Both the position numbers and the translations under genes were made by a program. From the NCBI GenBank assembly GCA_016713405.1, contig JADJPF010000010.1, forward strand, positions 62,001 to 126,000: DNA of 64,000 nt, in the 5' to 3' direction. Source of the stretch: Blastocatellia bacterium. GTDB taxonomy: Bacteria > Acidobacteriota > Blastocatellia > Chloracidobacteriales > JADJPF01. Shown here piece after piece: positions 44,392 to 54,600 of this stretch (position 1 is the stretch's first letter; every line of letters starts with the position of its first letter). The notes below the pieces were generated by a model, which ran no database searches, had not been told where the DNA came from, and saw nothing but the letters and a program-made list of their open reading frames with translations.

Positions 44392-47317
44392 TTTTTTGTG
44401 TTAACTGAATAGCTAGTTGTGATTCATTTTCTACTTCTTCACTTAGACGGATTATGTGAAGTGGGTGTCTTCTAGCCAATTGGCTTTGTAGTTGCTCTAA
44501 ATTATTATGCAGCAAATGTTGTAAAAGAGTATTTTTGCCTACACCACGATCACCATAAAGTAAGATTGAAGTTGGACGTTCTGCTAACCATTGCTCGATT
44601 GCAATTAGACATTTAGCCTCTAATTCTGGACGTGAAACATAAAAGTCTGGGATATCCAAAAGTGTTGGTGTAAACATCCGGCTATAAGAGGCTGGTACTT
44701 GTGAACTTGTTTCAGAGCTTAGTAGTTTTAATTTAGCATTATTTGATGATTTAGCAGATTGATTAAGGATAGATTGTAAGTCTTTGGTCACTTGACCATA
44801 AATAGGAGTAAATTGACTTACAAATGATTTTGTGACATTTTTTATTGGCTCTAAGGTATTGGCTTGATTGGTGATATTAGCAATTTGTTGTCTACGTTGA
44901 GAAACTATATTTTGTATATCTGTTAGGCGATGTTGAAGAAAAGGTTTAGTTGTATTAAGAAATAATGAGTCAGTTTCACTATAAATCCATGCTCTTAATT
45001 GACTAGTGTTTTTTTCTAAAGAATTACAAAGCTGCTCAGCAATATGTTCAACACGTTTTAATGTATCTACAATATTGTTAATTGTTTGCGAACTAGTATC
45101 TTTATGTATACTTCGGAAGTTAAAATTAATTACCTGCTCAATATGATGAAGTTGTGTCAAGCTATCTTCTAGTAGTTTCTCCATTCGCTCACTTAGTTCA
45201 ATAAGTCTAAGTGCAATTTCTCGTGCAAGTTCTGTTATAAACCATTGACGTAGAGCAATATTTAAAGTTTTTGGATTAGAAGTTTCGGAAATTAATTGAT
45301 TTGGATCTTGCCCTAAAAACTCTAGCTCATCAGCAAATTTATAGATTCGATCCTCTATTTCAGCTAGTAAATTACGAGCAAGCTCTGCTTTTACTGTCAC
45401 AATAGATTGTTCAATTTTGTGTTGTGTTTGATTAATTTGTGAAAGTAATTTATTAGCTAATTCCTTCCAATTATATGAAATATTAGTATCTTCTGGTTTT
45501 GTACCTAATCGATTAATTTCTGTTAAAAATTGCTTCTTTAACAATGAAATTTGATGATGACAAGATTTTTCTAAATGTTGATTAAGCGTGACAATTATAT
45601 TTTTTTGATAATCAAGAAATTCTTGACGAAATATTACTAAAGTTTGATTAAATATAAGCCAGCTACGATAACCATAAACTATTGATTGCTCACGTTTTAA
45701 TATATCAATTAAATGGTTTTCTGCTCTTTGAGCGCGGTCAAATTCTTTAGATGGACGATAACGAAATGCAGGCAATTCTACCGTTCCAGCTTTTTCTACA
45801 GCATTAAAAAAGTTTTCTAAAGTTTTTTGTAAACTCCAAGTGTAATGGTCATATTTAGCTTTAATAGCAATAGTTAAACTATCTTGAATTATCCTTGATT
45901 GTGTTTGTAGTTCGCTTTTTCCTTGTTGAAATAAAGCTATTGGAGAGGAAGTTAATAGTTTTTTATCAGGTGATAAAGACTTTTCTGCTGAATTGTTGGA
46001 TTGAATTTCAAAGTTTTTACTTGTTTCAACTTTTTTTGCTTCAGAAAATAATTGTTTTTCTAAAGTACCAACAATATTTTCAAATAACATATCAAATTGT
46101 TTTAAGTAATAACCTAATAAATACCACAGCTTTTCATTATGCCTAGAAGTATTAGCTACACCTGTAGCTAGATAAATTGGCAGAAAAAGCTCAACATAGT
46201 AACGCCATAAACGCCCCATAGCAATACTGCGATATCCAGGATGCCTAAGTATAATTTGTCTTATTTTACGTAATCTTTTGATAATTCGTACATAAAAACG
46301 GTCAGTAGTATTGATTTGAAAGAACTTATTAGCTTTAGCAATTTGGATATTTTCTTCAAAAGAAAGTCGTCCACGTAGTTGAGCTAAAATTTCTTTTGTT
46401 GAAACTGTATTAATTGCAAGGGGTTCAAGTAGTGCTAAAAAGTCTATTTTATCTTGAATTTCTAAACGCCAAGTAACTTGTAAATCCCTAATAGCACCAG
46501 CTTGAGCTATTTCATCAAGATAACTAGAGTCTTGAATAATTTTTTCTAGCTTCTGAAATGTTGAGTTATTGATTTCTTCAATTTTGCCAATAGTATTTCT
46601 TAGTTTTGCAGCAAGTTGATTAATTGGATCTGAAACTTTTCTTTGGTGAATATCAATAAATTCTTGACGCAGGTTTAGTAATTTTTCTTTTAGTTCTTTA
46701 TTTTCAATATTTGTCAGTGAAAAAGTTGTTTCTGTTGGCTCAGATGAATAACTATTTTCTAAAACTTTATCAAGTTCAGCAACTTCTTCTGAACCTTTTT
46801 TACGGGCTTCTTCAGTTTCTCCAGCACGGTCTAAGGCAAATTTAAGGAGTAGTGGCCCACCTATAATATAAATTAATATAGTTGCTAAAGTTACGGTTTG
46901 GAATTGTTGCCCCCAGGAAGGAATATTACTAGCTACTATAGCAGCTAAAACCAGATCTATACCACCTTTTGGGAAAAAACACATCCATAAATATTGCTGA
47001 AAATTTTCTGGAGGTTTAGCTAATTTGTTAGCTAAACTAATACTAAAATAATAAGTAATACAACGTAAGCTTACCAGAATTATTGTTAATGGAACATATG
47101 CAGCAACAGCTTTTATATCTAGTTTTAATGCTTCAACTGTAAAATAGATAACAAAAACAGGTAAACCAATACTTTCTAAAGCATGAATCATTGTATGACC
47201 ATGTTTAGAAAAATTTTGAACACAAAAACCTGCTGTTAAAAATACTAGTAATGTTTCAGCGTGTAAAAGTGAAGAGGCATAAGAACCAGCAAATATAATT
47301 AGAATAGTAAAAGAAGT
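44384..47317 (-). CDS. antiporter C-half, long helical domain and P-loop of the fusion protein
   Basis: About 978 codons continue the antiporter frame after the five-A run at 47317-47321. The first 165 residues complete the CPA2 exchanger (TLLVFLTAGFCVQNF, FPKGGIDLVLAAIVASNIPS, ILIYIIGGPLLLKFALDRAG). About 170-850 is soluble and almost wholly helical with coiled-coil character and no domain I recognise. Near its end are PDFYVSRPELEAKCL and the Walker A GDRGVGKNTLL; the residue after the catalytic lysine is Asn, where Ser/Thr is usual. The arrangement (RP.LE... W...R..SILLYGD) is STAND-like. It stops at 44384 only because of a second frameshift. Confidence 0.8.
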   Translation of the reverse strand, partial: TSFTILIIFAGSYASSLLHAETLLVFLTAGFCVQNFSKHGHTMIHALESIGLPVFVIYFTVEALKLDIKAVAAYVPLTIILVSLRCITYYFSISLANKLAKPPENFQQYLWMCFFPKGGIDLVLAAIVASNIPSWGQQFQTVTLATILIYIIGGPLLLKFALDRAGETEEARKKGSEEVAELDKVLENSYSSEPTETTFSLTNIENKELKEKLLNLRQEFIDIHQRKVSDPINQLAAKLRNTIGKIEEINNSTFQKLEKIIQDSSYLDEIAQAGAIRDLQVTWRLEIQDKIDFLALLEPLAINTVSTKEILAQLRGRLSFEENIQIAKANKFFQINTTDRFYVRIIKRLRKIRQIILRHPGYRSIAMGRLWRYYVELFLPIYLATGVANTSRHNEKLWYLLGYYLKQFDMLFENIVGTLEKQLFSEAKKVETSKNFEIQSNNSAEKSLSPDKKLLTSSPIALFQQGKSELQTQSRIIQDSLTIAIKAKYDHYTWSLQKTLENFFNAVEKAGTVELPAFRYRPSKEFDRAQRAENHLIDILKREQSIVYGYRSWLIFNQTLVIFRQEFLDYQKNIIVTLNQHLEKSCHHQISLLKKQFLTEINRLGTKPEDTNISYNWKELANKLLSQINQTQHKIEQSIVTVKAELARNLLAEIEDRIYKFADELEFLGQDPNQLISETSNPKTLNIALRQWFITELAREIALRLIELSERMEKLLEDSLTQLHHIEQVINFNFRSIHKDTSSQTINNIVDTLKRVEHIAEQLCNSLEKNTSQLRAWIYSETDSLFLNTTKPFLQHRLTDIQNIVSQRRQQIANITNQANTLEPIKNVTKSFVSQFTPIYGQVTKDLQSILNQSAKSSNNAKLKLLSSETSSQVPASYSRMFTPTLLDIPDFYVSRPELEAKCLIAIEQWLAERPTSILLYGDRGVGKNTLLQHLLHNNLEQLQSQLARRHPLHIIRLSEEVENESQLAIQLTQKIN

Positions 47318-48138
47318 TTTTCTCTGTTAATAAAACGAAGGTAAAGAATAAAGACGATACCTATAATTACACCTAAGACTAATGACCAGCCAAATTCTGC
47401 TAGGATAGCTGGCAAAGCTGCTAAAAAGGCTGCTAAATCAATGCCTTCAGGTCTTATCATTAGTTTTGATAAAGCCATACCAACTAAAAATAATGCTACT
47501 AAAGCTAAATCTGCTACAACAACAATACCTAATACTAAAGAAGTAAAAAGCCCTTTTGCACGTAAATCTTGAATTACTGCTAGAGTAACAGAAGGACTCA
47601 TGCCAATAGTGAAAATACTAAATAATAAAGCAGCAGCTATTCTACTTGTTAAAGGCTCATTTTTAAGAAAAACAATTATATTTGGAGCTAGATAAGAAAG
47701 TCCTAATATAAGACCTGTTACTAATATAAGTATGGATGGAACTAATATAATAACAATTGCAATAATAGTACGTAGATTAGTTTTTAGTTCAGAGATTTTT
47801 AATTCACCACCGCCCATAGTACCAATAATTCCAACAGTTAACACACTAATTAAAGCTAAATCATTTGTTACATCCTGACTAAAAAGGGCTTTATTGGAAG
47901 AATTAAATATAAGAGAAGCAAAGTTTGGCCCAAAAATTATACCTGTAACAATATAACCTAATAGAGAAGGCAAGCCTATACGCTTTAATAATTCTCCCAT
48001 AGTAAAGGCAGTAACAATAATAAAACCTGTTACTACTAATGTTTCTGGTCGAAACTCACCAGTAAAAGAACTAATGCCAAGCAAACGTAAGCCTAACATT
48101 AATCCAAACATTATTAATATAGTAATTACTTGCCACAT
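47299..48138 (-). CDS. N-terminal part of a CPA2 cation/proton antiporter fused to ATPase and MscS domains
   Basis: This frame starts the fusion gene at ATG 48138, 26 bases after the stop of another antiporter gene. It holds at least seven membrane helices of a Na+(K+)/H+ exchanger of the KefB/CPA2 type: MGELLKRIGLPSLLGYIVTG with IIFGPNF, GIIGTMGGGELKI, and the core TIGMSPSVTLAVIQDLRAKG and VVVADLALVALF. It ends at 47299 in the middle of helix formation, and the following helices lie in the next frame, so the apparent stop is caused by a missing base in an A-run. Confidence 0.85.
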   Translation of the reverse strand: MWQVITILIMFGLMLGLRLLGISSFTGEFRPETLVVTGFIIVTAFTMGELLKRIGLPSLLGYIVTGIIFGPNFASLIFNSSNKALFSQDVTNDLALISVLTVGIIGTMGGGELKISELKTNLRTIIAIVIILVPSILILVTGLILGLSYLAPNIIVFLKNEPLTSRIAAALLFSIFTIGMSPSVTLAVIQDLRAKGLFTSLVLGIVVVADLALVALFLVGMALSKLMIRPEGIDLAAFLAALPAILAEFGWSLVLGVIIGIVFILYLRFINREKLLLLF

Positions 48139-48164
48139 CTTTTTAATAGTCCTAAGTTATATTA

Positions 48165-49460
48165 CTAGTCGCGTTTTGTTGGAATATCAGCCGCATCAAT
48201 TAACCAAGCACGCATTTTGGCTGGGGCAAAAACTTCACTTAAAATAATGCTAATTAGTAATGTTGAATATATTAAAGGAGTTAAAGTTAGTGTCTTATAC
48301 AATGCAGCAAAATTTAGTGTCATGGCAATACTTAAACCGCCCATAGACAACATTGCTCTTTCTAGTCCTGGTAAGCGTCCAGATAATGGAGAATTATGTA
48401 AGGCTAGGAAAACTCCTAAAGTGTGACCCAAACGTCTTAATAATAAAAAAGGAATAAATAAAAGATATGCCCACCAAGGAGCAATAAATACCCAACTAAG
48501 CCCAGCAAAAAAGAATAACATTATATAAAAAGGTCTTTGCAATGAAGCCAACATCATTTCAACTTGGTTTCCATTACGACAAGTATTTATAAGAGTTACT
48601 CCTAGAATAAAATTAACAAATATTGGAGATAACCTTAAATATGATGCTAGTCCGCTAGAAAAAACTACTACCCCTAAAACTATAGTTAAAAGTTTTTCAT
48701 CCTTAAAATCTTTACGTAAAAATGTGCTAAATATTAGACCAAGTATTAAGCCTAATGATAAGTGAATTAATAACCAGTGACCAAAGGTAAAATTAGCTGT
48801 TGTTTGACTAGTCCCAGGGTTATAAAAACAAAATATAAGACCAAAACAAATTATTGATAACGAAGAATTTAACTGAGTAATTTTTATTGCTAGATCTGAA
48901 GCCGTTCCCTTAGCTTTAAGAAAAGAACTCATTGCATCTAGCCCACTAGCATCAATAACTAGAGAATTTGCACCAGCACAAAGAATTATTGGCATCCATA
49001 AAGGAATATCTAGTTTTAATTGATAAATAATTAAAGTTGGTAGTCCAACTACTATTGATAAAGTTGTAATTGAAATTAGTAGAGCAGTTTTTAATAAATC
49101 TAAATTTTTTAATAAATTCTTAAAATCTATTTCTAAACCAACCAATAATCCAAGCGAGCCTGTTGCTAAAAATATAGCAAGCCTAAAACGCTCTACTATT
49201 TCAGGGTTTAATAGTCCTAGCCCAGGGCCAATAATTGCCCCAAGTAAAATAAATTCTACTCCACTAATAAAACCAAATCTTTTTGCTACTTGATTTACCA
49301 ATAAATGACTAACTAAATAAGCAACAGCAACGATTCCTAACAATAACAATACTTCCTGAATAGGTCTTTGTCCCGCTCCACCTGCTGCTAATGCTGGTGA
49401 TGCAGAACAACATAACAAAAATATTATTGTTAATAAAGATAGATAGAACTTGCGTCGCAT
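48165..49460 (-). CDS. CPA2 cation/proton antiporter
   Basis: The product has 431 residues with an apparent cleavable signal peptide (FYLSLLTIIFLLCCSASPALA) and about twelve membrane helices, of the Na_H_Exchanger family. Visible are SGVEFILLGAIIGPGLG, LFVGLEIDF-like SLGLLVGLEIDF, IIYQLKLDIPLW and GGLSIAMTL. The ion-binding region reads NSLVIDASGLDAM, without the paired aspartates of the best-studied exchangers. There is no RCK/KTN domain. It is the first gene of a pair with the antiporter-ATPase-MscS fusion (26 bases), so the two may form one transport unit. Ion specificity is unknown. Confidence 0.85.
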   Translation of the reverse strand: MRRKFYLSLLTIIFLLCCSASPALAAGGAGQRPIQEVLLLLGIVAVAYLVSHLLVNQVAKRFGFISGVEFILLGAIIGPGLGLLNPEIVERFRLAIFLATGSLGLLVGLEIDFKNLLKNLDLLKTALLISITTLSIVVGLPTLIIYQLKLDIPLWMPIILCAGANSLVIDASGLDAMSSFLKAKGTASDLAIKITQLNSSLSIICFGLIFCFYNPGTSQTTANFTFGHWLLIHLSLGLILGLIFSTFLRKDFKDEKLLTIVLGVVVFSSGLASYLRLSPIFVNFILGVTLINTCRNGNQVEMMLASLQRPFYIMLFFFAGLSWVFIAPWWAYLLFIPFLLLRRLGHTLGVFLALHNSPLSGRLPGLERAMLSMGGLSIAMTLNFAALYKTLTLTPLIYSTLLISIILSEVFAPAKMRAWLIDAADIPTKRD

Positions 49461-49528
49461 AAAAATATTATTTTTTGTAGACTAACCCATAGAATAGTTA
49501 TCAAATAATAAACCATCAATCTAAAAAT

Positions 49529-49564
49529 AAAAAAGAGGCTTTGGAAGAGCCTCTTTTTTTTTTT
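49529..49564 (-). terminator. terminator after the NHL gene
   Basis: AAAAGAGGCT (49531) pairs with AGCCTCTTTT (49548) with a 7-base loop and flanking A/T-runs. It lies between the NHL gene stop (49591, minus) and the antiporter start (49460), so it ends the NHL transcript and insulates the antiporter pair. Confidence 0.85.
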
Positions 49565-49590
49565 AAGCAAACTTTTAGTTTATCTAAATC

Positions 49591-51183
49591 TTATCTAACA
49601 CTAGTAGGGGAATTTGATTCGCCTACGTCAAATCCTGGAGAAACAACTTCTAGCGTAGTACCGCCTAGTATAGATCTTCTTTGGATTCTGTTATTTAGCG
49701 TGTCGCTAACAAAAACGTTGCCAATATCAGAAAGCACAATACCTTCAGGTGCATTAACTGTTCCAAGTACTGTACCTTCTCCCATAAAAAGTGACCAACC
49801 ATTTAAACTACCATCTTTGTTAATTTGAACCCGATTATTGCCAGTGTCAGCAATATAAACCCGATTTAAGGAGTCAATAAAAATTCCTACAGGTGCATCT
49901 ACTTTACCTAAACTAGATCCAGAAGAAGCACCAGCAAAAAGTACCCAACCGCCGGCCATTCCTGTAGTAGAAAGCTGAATACGATTATTACCAGTATCAG
50001 CAACATAAACTCGGCCAATAGAATCAACTGCAATACCACTAGGTCTTAAAAATTGCCCTAATGCTCGACCTGAAGTAGAACCAGCAAAAACAGACAAGAT
50101 AGGTTTTGTTGTAGCATCCGTCATTTTAAGAATTCGACTATTGCCAGTATCAGCAATATAAAGAATATCTTGGTTTTCGTCATAAGCTAATGCTTGTGGG
50201 CTTCTAAGTTGAGTTGATAAAGTACCTGTACCAGCCATTACTACCCAAGTTTGTCCGCCATCTATAGTACGTTGAACCCGATGATTGCCTGTATCAGCAA
50301 CAAAGATTACTTGACCATTAGCACTAGTAGCAATACCACGGGGGCCATTAAAATGCCCTGCTGCATCTCCTTCTCCTGCTCCTACAGTTGCCCAAGTTAG
50401 CCCTTCATCAGTCGATTTTTGAATTCTATTATTAGCTGTATCAGTAAAAAATATTGCATTATGTTCAAGTGATGGCCCCTTAGTACAAGCTAAATTAAGG
50501 TCAGGATTACCACAATCTTCCATTCCTGCCATACTAAAGCTGTAATCATTACAAGAAGTGTCACCAGTAATAATACTAGAAACTACTACTACAAACTTAG
50601 ATTTTGCAGGAATATTAAAAGAAAAGGTTTGATTGGTTGAACTTGTACCAGAATCAGCTACATAATTTTGAGCAATATTATTAGGATTGAAGCAACCTAC
50701 ATAAGCAGTAGCAAAAATGCTAGCACTTCTACAAGAACCGCGATTTAGTCTTACTGTTACACAACGATCTTCACTAGCACTATTTTCAAAACGATAAGAG
50801 TCATACTTAAAACTGCCAGGCAATGTGCCAGGAAAGACCTTACCTCTACCACAATTTGTTGGAATTCCATCACGAAAAATGCGATTTTTTTGCGCACCAG
50901 AACTAAAAGGGACTGAACGACTACCTTCACCTAATACACCTTTGACAGTTAAACATTCAGCTAAGGGTTCTGGCTCAATGGTTGATGCCATCATATCAAA
51001 CTCAGTATTTGCTTCTAACTCTTTAGCTGAAAAATTTTTATTTTCTTTATTTAGTAAGTAAAGATCCGTAGTGTACTTGGTAGGGTTTTCTTGCTGTGCT
51101 TCAGTTGAGGTAGTGATAAAAAATATACCAATTATTAAAGTGAAAATTAATATAATTGTAGTGGTTTTATAGGTGTTTTTCAT
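49591..51183 (-). CDS. secreted NHL-repeat beta-propeller protein
   Basis: The product has 530 residues. The hydrophobic N-terminus TTIILIFTLIIGIFFI is a signal peptide. Residues about 70-235 form a cysteine-containing beta-sandwich (CGRGKVFPGTLPG, FKYDSYRF, CVTVRLNRGSC, AYVGCF) that I have seen ahead of propellers and other repeats in Acidobacteriota. Six NHL-like blades follow (about 250-520), each with the ADTGNHRVQ or ADTGNNRIQ signature. It is probably extracellular or surface-bound, with a binding rather than a catalytic role. It is monocistronic. Confidence 0.88.
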   Translation of the reverse strand: MKNTYKTTTIILIFTLIIGIFFITTSTEAQQENPTKYTTDLYLLNKENKNFSAKELEANTEFDMMASTIEPEPLAECLTVKGVLGEGSRSVPFSSGAQKNRIFRDGIPTNCGRGKVFPGTLPGSFKYDSYRFENSASEDRCVTVRLNRGSCRSASIFATAYVGCFNPNNIAQNYVADSGTSSTNQTFSFNIPAKSKFVVVVSSIITGDTSCNDYSFSMAGMEDCGNPDLNLACTKGPSLEHNAIFFTDTANNRIQKSTDEGLTWATVGAGEGDAAGHFNGPRGIATSANGQVIFVADTGNHRVQRTIDGGQTWVVMAGTGTLSTQLRSPQALAYDENQDILYIADTGNSRILKMTDATTKPILSVFAGSTSGRALGQFLRPSGIAVDSIGRVYVADTGNNRIQLSTTGMAGGWVLFAGASSGSSLGKVDAPVGIFIDSLNRVYIADTGNNRVQINKDGSLNGWSLFMGEGTVLGTVNAPEGIVLSDIGNVFVSDTLNNRIQRRSILGGTTLEVVSPGFDVGESNSPTSVR

Positions 51184-51618
51184 AGAACTTTTTAATAGTA
51201 TTGCAATTACTTAATACTATTAACCTCCTTAAAGCATTTTATTATAACTATACATTATCGAAAAATTAACATACTTAAAATAAAGAAAAATAATTGCATA
51301 AATTACCTTTTAAGGTATACGAAAACGTGTTTAAAAACAAGCCATTTTATTGGTTTTTACCTAAAAAATATTAATATAATGCCTAACTCTTAAAAGCATG
51401 CCTAAAGTTCAACAACTTGCTGAAAAACGTTATTTAATCAATACTTTGGTTTATATTTTTTGCTTTTATTTATCAGCCTTTGGTTGATAAAAGCGAAATT
51501 TCTGTTATTTTTGTTGTTTTTGTTATTATATAATGTAACTGGTAATGTTTATATATAGTTACATTATGTAAATATCGCACGTATTTTTAATAATACTAAT
51601 AAAATATAGGGGAAAGCT
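51184..51618. promoter_or_regulatory. intergenic region with operator-like repeat upstream of the FG-GAP gene
   Basis: This 435-base divergent gap has no gene. A strong hairpin occurs at about 51470-51492 (TTTATCAGCC with GGTTGATAAA, 3-base loop). An 11-base perfect inverted repeat, ATAATGTAACT at 51530 and AGTTACATTAT at 51557, with a 16-base spacer, lies 50-90 bases before the FG-GAP start and could be an operator. Clear promoter boxes are not obvious. Confidence 0.35.
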
Positions 51619-54600
51619 GTGATCTTAGAAACAAATAAAAAGTATTTTTTAGTGATTTTTTTGATTTTTTTTATAATATCAATCCAAAAAATTTCAGCTA
51701 ATCGACTAAATCACCAAAATATAGATATTCAACCTTTAGCTACTAGTTCTTCTAACAATCCAAACTTTGGGCCACCTACTAATATTAGTATTGGAACAAA
51801 TCCATTTTCTGTATCAAAAGGAGATTTTAATAATGATGGTATAACAGATTTAGTTACACCTAACTTTAATGCTAACAACATTTCCATCTTTATTGGCAAT
51901 AGCTCAGGTACTTTTAATACACCTACTAATTTACCTACAGGTGCAAGCCCTAGACAAGTTACGATAGGAGATTTTAACAGTGATGGTTTAGAAGATTTAG
52001 TTGTAGTAAATCGTAATTCTACATTTGTTTCTTTTTTTCAAGGTAGCCCATCTGTTCCAGGTGTTTTTACTGGGCCAACAAATATAGCCACAAACGCAGC
52101 AGGTATTTCTATTGATTCTGCTGATTTTAACCTAGATGGAAATAGAGATTTAGTTGTAGCAACTATTGCTGGTTCGGTAAGCGTTTTTATGGGAAATGGG
52201 TTAGGAAGCTTTTCTTTAACACCAACTATTTTTACTCCTTTAGCCCAACCTAATTTTGTAATTTTTGCAGATGTTAACAACGACTTAAAATTAGATATTG
52301 TTACTTCAAGCCGTGCAGGGAGTGTTTCGGCTCTTCTTGGTAATGGAACAGGGGGACTAATTGGCCCAGCCCTTAATACTTTAACAGGTTTAGATTCTGC
52401 TACTGTTACAGTAGGTGACTTAAATCAGGATGGAAAAACGGATCTTGTAACAGCTAATTTAACTAATGCTAGTAGTTCAATCTTAATAGGTGATGGGACA
52501 GGAAATTTTACAGTTACTAACATTACAACAGGAGCAAACCCAACTCAGGTAGCTATCGCAGACTTAAATTTAGATGGAAAACAGGATTTAGCTATAACAA
52601 ATTCTATTCCAAACACAGTGTCGGTTTTTGCAGGTAATGGAAATGGTACTTTTGCCGCTGCTGTGAATTTTTCAGTTGGAACAACTCCAAATTCTATTAT
52701 TACAGATGATATTAATAAAGATGGAAAAGTAGACTTAATAGTTTCTAATCAAAATTCTAATAATCTTTCTCTTTTAAGTAATATAACTAGCGTTGTCGTT
52801 GCAGCACTACAATTTACAACAACCAATTTTCCAGCAGGTGTATCACCATTTTTTGGAGAACTAGCAGATTTTAACAAAGATGGAAATTTAGATATTGTTG
52901 TAGCTAATTCTGATTCTTCTAATGTTGTTAATTCTATCTCTATTTTGCTTGGTACTAGCACAGGGTTTGGCCCAGCCACAAGCTTTCCTGTCGCTGGAAG
53001 TGCTGTTAATGGTGTTACAGCAGGAGATTTTAATAAAGATGGCAATTTGGATGTGGCTGTTGCTGCTAGGTTTTCCAATAATGTAGCTGTTTTGTTTGGT
53101 GATGGAACAGGAAGTTTTGGGGCATCTACATCATTTTTTTCTGGTGCTGGCCCTCGTGAAATTTCTAGTGCAGACTTAAATAAAGATGGAAATTTAGATT
53201 TAGTAGTACCAAATATATTTGATAATACAATTTCTGTATTAATTAATAACTCAATGGGGTCATTTGCTTCTCCTTTGACACTTCCTACACAAAATAACCC
53301 TAACTTTGTAGCTATCAATGATCTTAATAAAGACGGAAATTTAGACCTAGTTGCTTCAAATGAAAATTCCGCTAGTATTTCAGTTTTTTTAGCTGATGGA
53401 AAAGGAAGTTTTGGTCGTGCTGCTAGTTTTGCTGTTGGAACAACACCAGGACATGTCATATTAAGAGATATAAATAGTGATGGTAATGTAGACGCAATTA
53501 CAGCAAATTTTTCTGGCACTGTTTCTGTACTCTTAGGAAATGGTTTGGGGAGTTTTGCTCCTACAATTGACTTTCCTGCTGGTTCAAGTCCAGGTGAATC
53601 AGTTTTAACAGATATAAATAATGATGGAAAACTTGATCTATTAGTTCCTAATCAATTAACTTCAACAGTTACGATTTTACTAGGGGATGGACTTGGTAAT
53701 TTTACTTTAACAAGTTCTGTTTCTGTAGGAACAGGGCCGTTAGAAGTTTTTGCGGCGGATTTTAATTTTGATGGTTGTGTAGATTTTGTTACAGCTAATA
53801 CTGGAGGAGCTAATATAACGCTTGCACTTCAAACAGGTTGTCCATCTATTAGTATTTTACCTGCTGCTTTGCCAAACTTAACATTTAATATTAATTATTC
53901 ACAACAATTAACTGCAACGCCAACAGGAAGTTATGCTTTTTCATTAGTTTCAGGAAATCTTCCAATAGGCTTATCCTTGAGCCGTACCGGTCTTATTTCA
54001 GGTATAGCTACTAGTCAAGGAACTTTTACTTTTACAGTTCAAGCTATTGATAATAATCAATGTACTGGTAGGCGTACTTATACCTTAACAGTTGGTGCTA
54101 ATACTGGAGCCGGAAGAATAGGATTTTCAGTAAATAGTTTTACAGTAACAGAAGGAAGTATAGCAACAATAACAGTAGTAAGAACAAATGGAGGAGTAGG
54201 AACAGTATCAGTAAATTACTCTACTGTAAATGGAACAGCTAGGTCAGGAGTTGATTATGTAAATTCTGCTGGAACAATAACTTTTGGCAATGGTGATATG
54301 TCACCTAAGACTTTTACTGTACAAACACTTCCAGATAATGTTTCAGAAAGTAATAAAACTATTCTGCTTTCTCTTGGTAATCCTACAGGAGGAGCAGAGC
54401 TAAATTTAACTACAGCTACCTTAAATGTTATAGAAAAAGATGCACCACGTCCGGGAAGATTTGCTTTTTCTCAAACTGCATACTCAGTGAATGAAACTGG
54501 AGGTGCTGTCACCATTAATGTCAACCGCTTGGATGGCGGCAATATTTCTGCTTCTGTTAATTTTTCTACCTCTGCTGGTGCTAATGCTCGTGCTGGTTCT

